From Rhodospirillaceae bacterium (GTDB taxonomy: Bacteria; Pseudomonadota; Alphaproteobacteria; UBA11073), in assembly GCA_003536545.1 (NCBI GenBank), contig DPZW01000073.1, forward strand, positions 1 through 13,733: a stretch of DNA of 13,733 nucleotides, written 5' to 3'. Made by a program: the position numbers and the translations under genes. Shown piece after piece: positions 6,655-13,630 of the stretch; the first letter of the stretch is position 1, and each line of letters opens with the position of its first letter. The notes beneath the pieces are model-generated. The model saw nothing but the letters and a program-made list of their open reading frames with translations. It made no database searches and was not told where the DNA came from.

Positions 6655-8399
6655 TTGACACAACTCGACCAGGATTGATTATAAAAGCGCAACCACTTCA
6701 TCGTGGTAGAGTTATTGGTATAGGTCAGGTGGCCGTTGGTATTGCCGGTATTCGTGCCGCTCAGGGGATCGGAAAATAAATTCGTACCGCTGCGGCCACC
6801 CCAGCATGCGCCGCCACTGCTGCCTTCGATATTGGAAGCAGAGCCATCACCGGCCATGATAAAGCGATTGCCGCCATTATCATATAATCCGGTTGTAGGG
6901 CGGTACAAACTATTATTGGCACCAATTGCAGTCCCGCCAGCATTTTGCGAGACATATAACGCGCCGCCGCTGGCCAGCACAACGCCATAGGTGGGCGCAT
7001 TGTTCTGAATTTGTACTTTACCGGCACCAACCAACCCCAACGTGCCGTGAATATAGGCGGCATAGCTGGTAGGGCGGATGACATATAAATATCTGCCGCC
7101 GCCTGCAAATGAAAACATCCCACCGGGATCCACCACCATGCCGCCGGTGATATTGCTGACATTGGCGTTATTAACATAAAAATGCCCGGAACTTGATATC
7201 AAGCCGCCTGCACCAATATAAATCGGCACAATATTGGCGGATGCAATGTTTAGATACATGGTCTGGCGGTCATTTGAAAAATCACCATTCACAATTTTCA
7301 ATCCGCGATCGCCGATGCTGGAAATTGTCAGCGTGCCCATCTCGTTACTGTGGGTAAGGGAACCACCGCCATCAATGGTGATATTCCCGGTAATGGTATT
7401 CGAACCAAACGAGGTTAATCGGCCGCCGTAAATATTGGCCCCGGTGGGTGCGCCGGCGTTGGTGGTGAGATTGGCGGCATGCAGCTGCAATTCACCATTG
7501 ATGGTCACGCCGCCATCCGTCCGGAATGTAATGTTGCGTGCAGACACCATGCTGAATTCATCAATCACAAGGCCGCTGATGCGCACAGTCGTGGCGGTGC
7601 TTGCAGCTTCCAGGTGAACGCGCCCGCCCCAGGAGATGGTGCTTGGAAATGTGGCCGCCGAATTAAAATAGAGTGTTACCTGTGCTGGTTTGACATAGCT
7701 CAGCATATTCATGGCGGTTGTGATGGTGGCATAATTATTGGTGTCTCGGCCAGAACCATCGCCGGATGCAATGCTGTTAATATAAATCCGCAGATCTGTC
7801 GGCGCGGTTTGCATTTTCATTTTATTGAGGAAATTATCCTGGATTGGCACCACAATCCCGCCGGTCACCACGGGCGTGCCGTCGCTGGCAGCCGTGATAT
7901 CATCACAATCCGGCGGTTGATTGCTTTGCGGCGCGGCCGCAATTAGCAATCCCACAGTTCCTGATGGCGCAGCTGCGGGTGGTGCATCGCCGTCGGTCAC
8001 ATAATTTTGTGAAATAGTGGATGCGTTATTCGTGTAATTAACGTCGTAGGTCGTCCCAGATGGCATGGTGACCGTACTGGCTGTGCCGCCGCCTGTCGCT
8101 GATCGATAAGGACAATATAAAAACGGGACACCGCCGGCATTGCGCGCATGACTGCTGATCCATGTTGGCACCTGGTTATAGCCATAGGGCGACGAACCGC
8201 TTGCGCCCTGAGGCAGGGCAAGCTCGCCGGAAACATAGCGCGCTTGCGATTGAATACGCGCGGCGGTCTCTACCAGACGTTGTTTGGTGATCTGGATTTC
8301 CTGTGCATTGCGCACGCCCTGTAAAAAAGTCACGCCAGCAAAAACTGCTGCAATCACAATGCCGCCGACGAAAACAAGAATGAGCAGGATATTAAACAT
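6651..8399 (-). CDS. PilV-like beta-helix surface protein (paralogue 3, 582 aa)
   Basis: First transcribed of the three paralogues. Residues 3-26 form a hydrophobic helix that continues into a polar helix with QEIQITKQRLVETAARIQ, the shape of a pilin alpha-1 segment. Then PTWISSHA (78-85), FLYCPY (Cys96), a second Cys (165), YINSIASGDGSGR (206-218) and a repetitive Gly/Asn/Ser/Ile-rich body consistent with a right-handed beta-helix. It ends with GACWGG (Cys532) and QSWSSCVK (Cys580). These four cysteines are the only ones in the protein and all four align with the two paralogues downstream, which suggests two structural disulfides. There is no prepilin leader and no Glu at position 5. The start overlaps the preceding small gene by eight bases and has a good ribosome site (AAGGA, about 6 bases upstream). 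Function is inferred as a minor pilin-like adhesin; no homologue is recognised by name. Confidence 0.78.
   Translation of the reverse strand: MFNILLILVFVGGIVIAAVFAGVTFLQGVRNAQEIQITKQRLVETAARIQSQARYVSGELALPQGASGSSPYGYNQVPTWISSHARNAGGVPFLYCPYRSATGGGTASTVTMPSGTTYDVNYTNNASTISQNYVTDGDAPPAAAPSGTVGLLIAAAPQSNQPPDCDDITAASDGTPVVTGGIVVPIQDNFLNKMKMQTAPTDLRIYINSIASGDGSGRDTNNYATITTAMNMLSYVKPAQVTLYFNSAATFPSTISWGGRVHLEAASTATTVRISGLVIDEFSMVSARNITFRTDGGVTINGELQLHAANLTTNAGAPTGANIYGGRLTSFGSNTITGNITIDGGGSLTHSNEMGTLTISSIGDRGLKIVNGDFSNDRQTMYLNIASANIVPIYIGAGGLISSSGHFYVNNANVSNITGGMVVDPGGMFSFAGGGRYLYVIRPTSYAAYIHGTLGLVGAGKVQIQNNAPTYGVVLASGGALYVSQNAGGTAIGANNSLYRPTTGLYDNGGNRFIMAGDGSASNIEGSSGGACWGGRSGTNLFSDPLSGTNTGNTNGHLTYTNNSTTMKWLRFYNQSWSSCVK
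8106..8126 (-). repeat. 21-base segment identical to 6361-6381 (FLYCPY coding)
   Basis: Partner of the repeat at 6361-6381, in the 582-residue paralogue. A second matched pair, 23 bases with one mismatch, lies at 6017-6039 and 7747-7769 and encodes the SGDGSGR motif. Both pairs are direct repeats inside coding sequence, in the same frame and at equivalent positions of the two proteins. Confidence 0.7.
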
Positions 8400-8619
8400 C
8401 TCTGTCCTTTTTTCCGGGGACGATGCGCGGCAAGAAAAAATTCACGCGCTCTGAAAGATTGAAAAGCGCGGCCAGGATAAATACAACGCCAATGATAATG
8501 CTCAGCCAGCTATCCTGCCAGATGCCAAAGGCCACGGTTAATCCGCCCAGCGCGTAGTCCAGAATTCGCAGAAACCGGCGATTGTTTTCCGACCAGCGCA
8601 AAAAACGGAAAAGCGACAT
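8392..8619 (-). CDS. Small two-helix membrane protein
   Basis: 75 residues with a basic N-terminus (RFLRWSENNRRFLR), two hydrophobic segments (about 19-34 and 37-56) and a basic C-terminus ending PGKKDRDV. The charge pattern predicts both ends in the cytoplasm with a short periplasmic hairpin around WQDSW. A good ribosome site (GGGGGAT, about 4 bases before ATG) and its place 10 bases after one gene and overlapping the next by eight bases show it is a real gene of the operon. I do not recognise a specific family. Given its position between the secretin/PilO-like genes and the pilin-like genes, it could be a small accessory subunit of the inner-membrane platform, but nothing in the sequence demonstrates that. 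Confidence 0.7.
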   Translation of the reverse strand: MSLFRFLRWSENNRRFLRILDYALGGLTVAFGIWQDSWLSIIIGVVFILAALFNLSERVNFFLPRIVPGKKDRDV

Positions 8620-8629
8620 CTATCCCCCG

Positions 8630-9022
8630 TTATTTTATTTCCCCGAACTGCAATGTCATAGACAGCCCAGGTGGCGTACAGGCCTGACCCATACAATAAC
8701 TGGATAAAGTCCAATTTGGACAAAGAGCCGCCGCTTGCGAGCTGCTGGCCAGTAATTCCATGCCCCGGGTCAGGTCCTTATCCATGATGCGGAGCGTTTC
8801 CCCATCCTGAATAGAGTTTAACCCCAAAGCCTTAATTTTGATTGAACATTCCTGGGCGGAAACCTTAACGCGGCTGGCATGTTTCGTGCGGCGGCTTTCG
8901 GTCATCACCGCCAGAACAATTCCCAAAATCAGCAAGAGGATTCCCACGGATAAAAACGTGATCCCAATGGTCTGATATTGGCGCGGTGAAATCGGCAGTT
9001 CGGAAAGATCAAATTTAATCAT
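8630..9022 (-). CDS. Membrane-anchored periplasmic protein with four cysteines, unrecognised
   Basis: 130 residues: a short N-terminal tail, one hydrophobic helix (about 17-40), a basic stop-transfer patch (ESRRTKHASRVK) and a domain of about 85 residues with four cysteines (59, 101, 110, 115), the last three in a compact CPNW...YCMGQACTPP cluster. The cysteines suggest that the C-terminal domain is periplasmic and disulfide-bonded, although the basic patch after the helix is unusual for that orientation. The start ATG overlaps the preceding stop by four bases (ATGA), so it is translationally coupled to the PilO-like gene. In type IVb pilus operons the gene after pilO is pilP, a small periplasmic protein linking the membranes; position and size fit this role, but I see no sequence signature that proves homology. 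Confidence 0.65.
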   Translation of the reverse strand: MIKFDLSELPISPRQYQTIGITFLSVGILLLILGIVLAVMTESRRTKHASRVKVSAQECSIKIKALGLNSIQDGETLRIMDKDLTRGMELLASSSQAAALCPNWTLSSYCMGQACTPPGLSMTLQFGEIK

Positions 9023-9867
9023 GGCGTACTCGCGGGCATGCCGGTGTCAGACGGCGGCGGCACCGGCGCAACGGGTACAGTTTCATTGGGCGTCATGACA
9101 ATCGGACCTGTGGAAACTGGTGCATCCACAGGTGCAGAATCCAAAGCTGGCGGCAGGGGTGGCAAAACATTGGCAGGGGTGGTGGGCGCGGCGGGGGGTT
9201 GCACCGGCGGCGGTGCGGAATTGGCGGTATTGTTCAGCAAATCAAAACGCCAGTTGCCATTTTCAAATCGCATCGCCGAAATAAAATTATTCCCATCCAG
9301 CTGTGTGACCATGCGTTGCCATTGTGCCAGCGGCAATTTGTCGGTTTCCGTAATATTATAAACCGGCAGTTTGGCCTGGCTGGGATCGAGGGCAAAAAAT
9401 GCCAGATTCAAAATAAATACCAATGCACCCAACAACCCCACACCGACACCGACAAATAACCAAACCACGTTATCCATTTGAAAGGGAGTCAGGTTCGGCG
9501 CTTTGGCGTCCGGCTCAACCACATTCTCCAGGTAAGAGGATAATTCCTCTGGCAGCATAACCGAGTTAAACGTGCCGCGTCCGCTTTTGGAAACCTGCAA
9601 AACGCGCGTGCCGGAACGCACAGAAACGGTAGCTTCGGGCGTATCTTCAATGACGCGCAAAATACTGGGCAAGAAGGCTTTGCGTGAACCGCCTTCATGC
9701 ACTTCGTAAGCATAACCGTCTTTCAGGGCTTGCACATAGTAACCCGATTGCTCCGGCACTTCGAAATGGCTGGTGATAAATCCACGCGCATAGGCAATTG
9801 CATCTGCACGATTGGTGACGCCTTCCAGAAAATCGATGACGATGCGATTGGGAGGAACCAGCAACAT
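9019..9867 (-). CDS. PilO-like type IVb pilus inner-membrane assembly protein
   Basis: 282 residues with a soluble N-terminal domain (1-130, beginning MLLVPPNRIVIDFLEGVTNR), a single membrane helix (about 134-160), a small domain with LPLAQWQRMVTQLDG and MRFENGNWRFD (about 178-210) and a long Pro/Ala-rich tail (216-282) that probably spans the periplasm. This cytoplasmic domain, helix, periplasmic domain layout resembles PilO of R64-type thin pili, though it is shorter than the roughly 430 residues usual there. Its place directly after the secretin gene is the order seen in pilN-pilO loci. The start is secure: ATG shares one base with the secretin stop (TAATG) and a near-perfect ribosome site (AGGGAGGA, 9873-9880) lies inside the 3' end of the secretin gene. 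Homology is a reasoned call from architecture and order, not from a decisive motif. Confidence 0.65.
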   Translation of the reverse strand: MLLVPPNRIVIDFLEGVTNRADAIAYARGFITSHFEVPEQSGYYVQALKDGYAYEVHEGGSRKAFLPSILRVIEDTPEATVSVRSGTRVLQVSKSGRGTFNSVMLPEELSSYLENVVEPDAKAPNLTPFQMDNVVWLFVGVGVGLLGALVFILNLAFFALDPSQAKLPVYNITETDKLPLAQWQRMVTQLDGNNFISAMRFENGNWRFDLLNNTANSAPPPVQPPAAPTTPANVLPPLPPALDSAPVDAPVSTGPIVMTPNETVPVAPVPPPSDTGMPASTP

Positions 9868-11612
9868 TATTGTCCTCCCTGGGTCTCCAGACCCGTGTTG
9901 CCTGCGAAACCACCTTCAAGCAGGCTGTCTAAATTCTTTTTGGTTTCGCTTCTTTTCTCATCTGTTTTTTTACTGCGGCTTTTGTCTTTATCCGTCATAT
10001 CATTAATTTCACGCAATTTATTCAAACGCTCAGGCGGCAGCCCGGCGGCAGGTTCACGAATTTCTTTTTCATCGCTGTCAATCGGATCACCCGGCAGTGT
10101 GGTATTGATGCTGGATCCCTTGGGGTCAAAAATTGTGACGACGGGGCGCATGATAAAGAAGTTCAATGTGTCGCTGTTATTATCATCCTTAGATCCTAAA
10201 GTAGAAAATGCATCAAACGGCGCGGTGCGGTTTTGTACTTCTGTCACTTGTTGAACGCCGCCCAAAATCACAACTTCACCGGCAGGAATACGCACAATAT
10301 CGGTGATCTGATTGGTTTGCGTTTTTGGCTGATCAATCGTTTGCGGCACAGAGTCTGTCCCCGTGGTGGCTGTCTGGGCATAGGTCAATGTCTGGAAGCC
10401 AAGGAATGAAGAGACCTGGATATTCACATCCACCACTACCAGACCCATCAAAGAGTCATAGTAAGGCGTGAAATTCATATTCAATCCGGTATCGACTGTT
10501 GCGGTTTCAATCTGGCTGGTGACGTTATCTGTGTTCGCTGCTGTCGATGATGTATTGCTCAAACCCTTCACATAAGGAATGGATTGTGATGACACCAGGC
10601 TCACCGGCATGCCTGCCAATGTGCGCAGCTCCACCATTTGTTTGGTGGATGTGCGCCCGAATTGTGAGAGATATTTAATCGCGCCGGAAATACCGATGGC
10701 CGTGCCGCCGATTTCACCGGTAGATCCAACAGATAAAGTGCCGCTGGTGCCAGATGCCTGGGTGACGTCACCAATACCTGAAATATTGTAAAGCTGGCCG
10801 GGAACACCACTGATAATATCATCAACACCAGCACGTGCCGGGTCACCGAATTGCACCTGGAACGAGCTCCAGTCAATGCCGCGGCCTTTTTGATCCGTCA
10901 CCTGCAATTGCACGATGGCAAGCTGCAAGGTGATTTCTGCCAGATTGCCCGCAAGGCCATTCAGATAAGGTACAATCACATCTTCATTGATCTGCGGGCG
11001 TACACTGTAAACAATGCGGCCGCCGTAAAGGGAGGGTGCGATATCTTCTGCACCAAAATCTTCCAGCTCGCCCACCACAATATCAATCACATCCTGCTGC
11101 TGCGGCACCGAGACCACATAGCGATCGCGATCCGAAATATAAAGCGCGTCATTTTCCCACCAGATGGCAATATCCATGGAACGCGACAGTTTTTTCATCA
11201 AGCCGCTCAAGGTGCCGTCATAGCGGCGGAACGGCAACACGGTTTCCGCAATATCTTCCGAAGCCAGACCGCTACCGCCCGATGGGCGGATGATAACCGG
11301 AATACCTTCAAAATCCATAATGCCGATCAGATCATTGATCGTCGCTGTGCCTTTATTAAAACGCAAACTGATTTCACGCGATGCGGCTTTGCCTGGCATG
11401 GGCGCGCGCACCGAACGCGCAAGAAATAAATCAGAACCAACAGGAATGCGGCGCAGCGCAGGAACTTTGGCCCAATCGCTTTCACCGCGTAAACTATCGC
11501 GCACGCCTTCGCGGCCAGGCACATGGCGATCCATATCACCCATGCAACCGGTCAGCGTGGTGGCAATCACCAAAACGGCGAAACATTGTTGCAAAAGACG
11601 TGACATCATCAT
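9867..11612 (-). CDS. pilN: Type IVb pilus secretin lipoprotein, PilN family
   Basis: An outer-membrane channel protein of about 581 residues. A lipoprotein signal peptide ends in LTGC (acylated Cys23, counted from ATG at 11612). Residues about 80-165 look like the short N-terminal secretin domain (ISLRFNKGTATINDLIGIMDFEGIPV). The C-terminal half (about 225-495) carries secretin hallmarks: MVELRTLAGMPVSLVSSQSIPYVKG, TGLNMNFTPYYD, IVRIPAGEVVILGG and the terminal strand NFFIMRPVVTIFDP. Being a lipoprotein secretin is characteristic of the R64 PilN/BfpB/TcpC group. A highly charged Lys/Glu/Arg tail (about 520-565) follows, probably cytoplasm-unrelated and periplasmic. The frame is open to a GTG at 11621, but ATG at 11612 overlaps the upstream stop by four bases (ATGA) and is followed by a normal signal peptide; two more ATGs follow immediately. 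The secretin assignment is firm, the PilN subfamily likely. Confidence 0.9.
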   Translation of the reverse strand: MMMSRLLQQCFAVLVIATTLTGCMGDMDRHVPGREGVRDSLRGESDWAKVPALRRIPVGSDLFLARSVRAPMPGKAASREISLRFNKGTATINDLIGIMDFEGIPVIIRPSGGSGLASEDIAETVLPFRRYDGTLSGLMKKLSRSMDIAIWWENDALYISDRDRYVVSVPQQQDVIDIVVGELEDFGAEDIAPSLYGGRIVYSVRPQINEDVIVPYLNGLAGNLAEITLQLAIVQLQVTDQKGRGIDWSSFQVQFGDPARAGVDDIISGVPGQLYNISGIGDVTQASGTSGTLSVGSTGEIGGTAIGISGAIKYLSQFGRTSTKQMVELRTLAGMPVSLVSSQSIPYVKGLSNTSSTAANTDNVTSQIETATVDTGLNMNFTPYYDSLMGLVVVDVNIQVSSFLGFQTLTYAQTATTGTDSVPQTIDQPKTQTNQITDIVRIPAGEVVILGGVQQVTEVQNRTAPFDAFSTLGSKDDNNSDTLNFFIMRPVVTIFDPKGSSINTTLPGDPIDSDEKEIREPAAGLPPERLNKLREINDMTDKDKSRSKKTDEKRSETKKNLDSLLEGGFAGNTGLETQGGQ

Positions 11613-12052
11613 GAACCGCACCGCTGTTTCTTAACTTCTTCAGGTTCTTTGGTGCCCAGCGTTAAGGCACCCTCATCATCGCGGTAAAGCGGCACACCAT
11701 TGACGCAGCCAATCAAATTCGTCGGGCCTTTGGCACTGCCGCCGGCAGCATTCATAATTAACTTGTTGATTTCATCACTGTTGATATCGCCGCCCATTTC
11801 TTTACGCAGGCGCGTTTCCATTTCTGCAATCAAACGCACCACTTCCTTGCGCGTGATAGTTTGTTCAACCGTAGTCACGCCGCCGGGCGTGAAAGGATTA
11901 TTGACGATTTTTTTATCCGGTTGTGCGCCACCATCAGCTGCAGGAGCAGGCGCAGCAGGTGGTGCAGGTTCCACCGGCATCGGTGCCTGTTGCATTACGG
12001 CTTCCTGTGCAAAAACGGGCGGTGCAAATAATATTAAAATTATTGCACACAT
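11609..12052 (-). CDS. Small secreted protein of unknown function, upstream of the secretin
   Basis: From ATG at 12052 the protein has 147 residues: a short Sec signal peptide (MCAIILILFAPPVFAQEA), a Pro/Ala-rich linker, a helical segment (VVRLIAEMETRLRKEMGG...SDEINKLIMNAAGG) and an ending with GCVNGVPLYRDDEGALTLG and a final QRCGS. The two C-terminal cysteines may pair. The same frame is open upstream to ATG 12169 (186 residues), but the extra 39 residues (several Cys, Pro and Arg, no hydrophobic run) would place the signal peptide internally; GGA five bases before 12052 is an acceptable ribosome site. Its stop overlaps the secretin start (ATGA), so it is coupled to the secretin and may be a periplasmic partner such as a pilotin-like or PilM-like factor. 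I recognise no family; that role is a guess from position. Confidence 0.65.
   Translation of the reverse strand: MCAIILILFAPPVFAQEAVMQQAPMPVEPAPPAAPAPAADGGAQPDKKIVNNPFTPGGVTTVEQTITRKEVVRLIAEMETRLRKEMGGDINSDEINKLIMNAAGGSAKGPTNLIGCVNGVPLYRDDEGALTLGTKEPEEVKKQRCGS
12022..12048 (-). promoter_or_regulatory. Near-perfect AT-rich palindrome just inside the start of the small secreted gene
   Basis: An 11-base arm (12022-12032) and a 10-base arm (12039-12048) are inverted copies with a single-base bulge and a 6-base spacer. The palindrome starts one base after the proposed ATG at 12052-12050 and covers the signal-peptide codons. In mRNA it would form a hairpin touching the initiation region; as DNA it could be a protein-binding site. 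Function not shown. Confidence 0.4.
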
Positions 12053-12064
12053 CACTTTCCAGGG

Positions 12065-12083
12065 GCGGCAAGAATCTCGCCGC
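12065..12083 (-). promoter_or_regulatory. GC-rich hairpin just upstream of the small secreted gene
   Basis: On the minus strand GCGGCGAG and CTTGCCGC pair over eight positions (one G-U) around a three-base loop. The wobble pair exists only in the minus-strand RNA, which fits a structure in the transcript. It lies about 12 bases before the proposed start and has no U-tract, so it is not an intrinsic terminator. The ten bases CTTGCCGCCC occur twice here (complement at 12063-12072 and 12102-12111). Confidence 0.35.
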
Positions 12084-12186
12084 TCGCGCCCATATGTTAT
12101 TGGGCGGCAAGGATAAAGTGTCGAACAGCTTCGAATCATGATCAATGAAAGAGTTTCGCATAGGCGCATCGGCGCGGCAAACGGCC

Positions 12187-13056
12187 TTATTCAATTCCTG
12201 CGTTGTGCAAAAGCTCCTGCATGTCCTTTGGCGTGCCATAACTCATCATCACGCGGCCATCGGCTCCGCGCCAGATGATCATCGGCACCAGGGGCAATTT
12301 CCATCGTGACATCACATGTAAATTTGCGGCGATGGTTTTTTCAGCATCTTCTTTCACGGCGGGATCAGTGGGCAGGTCAGGCAGTGTGCCGTCCGCCATA
12401 AATTTTTCCCATGCAGCTGTCGGTGAAGCTGCGCCGTAAATGCGGACAGCCTTGTCGCGGCTGTCCGGACCCAGAATGGGCGCAGGAATAACCAGCAATT
12501 GCACGGATTTCCCAGCCGTGATCAGGTCCCTGACAGCCTTGTCGAACTGGTGGCAATAGGGGCAATTGGGGTCCATAAAGACATAAAGGGTCTTTCCAGT
12601 ACTGGGACCATAGGCCAAAGTGCGCAAAGCGGCAGTCTCAGCCAGGAATTTGTCACCTAAACCCTGATTTTTGGCGGTTTCAGGGGTAATTTCAGCAATA
12701 TTCTCCAGTTTTCCGTCCGCCGCAGCCTGTAAAAGCTGCCTTGCGCTCATATTTTCACCCTTTTCATCGGTCATTGTCCCGGAAATGACGGTATTTTCCC
12801 CCAATTTAATGTAAGAAACCTGCTTTTGCCCCGGGCCAATCAATAACCACGCCTGATAACCCGCCTCTTCACCCACATATTGGGCGGTTGATCCAGCCTC
12901 AAGTAATACAGCGATCGCTGCCGGAACCTCCGGGGCCTGGGCCGCGGCTGCCTCTGGTTCGGGCGCGGCTACGGGGACGGCATTGGCAGGTGCTTCGGCC
13001 CGGGCAGGCACAGCAAAAACTGCAAAGAAAAAAACAAAAAAGATGAAATGGCGCAT
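12187..13056 (-). CDS. Periplasmic thiol-disulfide protein, DsbC/DsbG-like thioredoxin fold
   Basis: 289 residues. A Sec signal peptide (MRHFIFFVFFFAVFAVPARA) is followed by an Ala/Pro/Glu-rich linker (about 21-47), a possible N-terminal domain (50-145) and a thioredoxin-fold domain with the active site FMDPNCPYCHQF (CPYC at 165-168). The cis-proline loop is probably LVPMII (Pro258). The D-P-N-C-P-Y-C context and the Y-V-F strand before it are typical of DsbC/DsbG isomerases and chaperones. The gene sits immediately upstream of a cluster whose products are rich in conserved cysteines, so it probably corrects their disulfides in the periplasm. No clear Shine-Dalgarno is seen; a small hairpin (13057-13074) abuts the ATG. 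A 134-base gap separates it from the next gene if that starts at 12052. Isomerase versus oxidase or reductase cannot be settled from sequence alone. Confidence 0.85.
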   Translation of the reverse strand: MRHFIFFVFFFAVFAVPARAEAPANAVPVAAPEPEAAAAQAPEVPAAIAVLLEAGSTAQYVGEEAGYQAWLLIGPGQKQVSYIKLGENTVISGTMTDEKGENMSARQLLQAAADGKLENIAEITPETAKNQGLGDKFLAETAALRTLAYGPSTGKTLYVFMDPNCPYCHQFDKAVRDLITAGKSVQLLVIPAPILGPDSRDKAVRIYGAASPTAAWEKFMADGTLPDLPTDPAVKEDAEKTIAANLHVMSRWKLPLVPMIIWRGADGRVMMSYGTPKDMQELLHNAGIE

Positions 13057-13074
13057 GTGCGATTTTTATCACAC
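13057..13074 (-). promoter_or_regulatory. Small hairpin abutting the start codon of the DsbC/G-like gene
   Basis: GTGTGAT and ATCGCAC (minus strand) form a seven-pair stem (one U-G) around AAAA, ending directly at the ATG of the downstream gene where a ribosome site would be expected. It could damp translation. It is short enough to be chance. Confidence 0.25.
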
Positions 13075-13096
13075 GAATGATTTTAATCCAATCGCT

Positions 13097-13576
13097 TTAA
13101 CGGCCATAGTGCAAAGTCACTTCAGATTTCGCCAATGCATTTTGATTGAGATAAAATCCAACCATCGCCGGCATCGCTTTTGCATCCAGCGGCAATGCAT
13201 CCACGCTCAATGCAAACAGCGTGAAAATATAACGGTGTGGCTTATCACCTTCGGGTGGACATGCGCCGCCATAACCGGGCGCGCCGTAATCCGTGATGCT
13301 TTCAATCGCACCTGTTGGCATTTTATCGGTGCCGCTTGCACCTGCTGCGATATTTTTTGTGTCAGGTTTTATATTGAAGATTACCCAATGCCACCAGCCG
13401 CTGCCCGTGGGCGCATCTGGATCATAAACCGTCAATGCCAGTGATTTCGTGCCTGCGGGAATATCTGAAAATTTCAGTTCGGGTGAAATATTTTCGCCGC
13501 TGCAGCCAAAACCATTAAAGACCTGGGCATCCGGCATGATATCGCCATTATTCAATCCGCTGATTTCAAGTTTCAT
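13097..13576 (-). CDS. YbhB/YbcL-family phosphatidylethanolamine-binding-like protein (PEBP, Raf kinase inhibitor-like)
   Basis: 159 residues, the usual length of the bacterial YbhB/YbcL family. The family signatures are all visible: NGFGCSGENISPEL (21-34), YDPDAPTGSGWWHWVIFNI (51-69, holding the DPDAP and HW ligand-pocket motifs) and YGAPGYGGACPPEG (97-110), followed by HRYIFTLFAL. No signal peptide is present, so the protein is probably cytoplasmic. Members bind small anionic or phospholipid-like ligands; the physiological role in bacteria is mostly unknown. The start has a good ribosome site (AGGA, about 8 bases before ATG). It lies after a terminator and 40 bases before the DsbC/G-like gene in the same direction, so it may be the first gene of the long transcript or an independent gene beside it. 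No functional tie to the pilus-like genes is evident. Confidence 0.92.
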   Translation of the reverse strand: MKLEISGLNNGDIMPDAQVFNGFGCSGENISPELKFSDIPAGTKSLALTVYDPDAPTGSGWWHWVIFNIKPDTKNIAAGASGTDKMPTGAIESITDYGAPGYGGACPPEGDKPHRYIFTLFALSVDALPLDAKAMPAMVGFYLNQNALAKSEVTLHYGR

Positions 13577-13630
13577 TTTTTATCTTCCTGATGTTGTGCA
13601 GCAAAGATTGTTAAAAGAAAATTAAAAATA

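Noticed and set aside
2390..8126. A shufflon-type DNA inversion system for switching adhesin tips, as in R64 pilV
   Set aside because: The repeats I can see between the adhesin genes are direct, lie in the N-terminal halves and encode conserved motifs. There are no inverted crossover sites near 3' ends, no truncated spare C-termini and no recombinase gene in the window.
2036..8399. Pectate-lyase or other polysaccharide-degrading activity for the beta-helix proteins
   Set aside because: The repetitive body resembles a right-handed beta-helix, but I see no conserved catalytic acid cluster, calcium site or Arg/His motif shared by the three. A structural or adhesive role fits better.
9697..10254. 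Plus-strand open frame of 185 codons with a hydrophobic stretch
   Set aside because: Spans the secretin/PilO-like junction in antisense; the hydrophobic run is the complement of the charged Lys/Arg/Glu tail of the secretin.
10851..11429. Plus-strand open frame of 192 codons
   Set aside because: Antisense to the well-supported secretin gene and rich in His/Arg/Gln without any domain pattern; the secretin motifs on the other strand explain the region.
13577..13630. Promoter for the PEBP gene just after the terminator
   Set aside because: The region is AT-rich and contains TTAACA, but no -10 box at 16-18 bases follows it. A promoter is plausible by position but not supportable by sequence.
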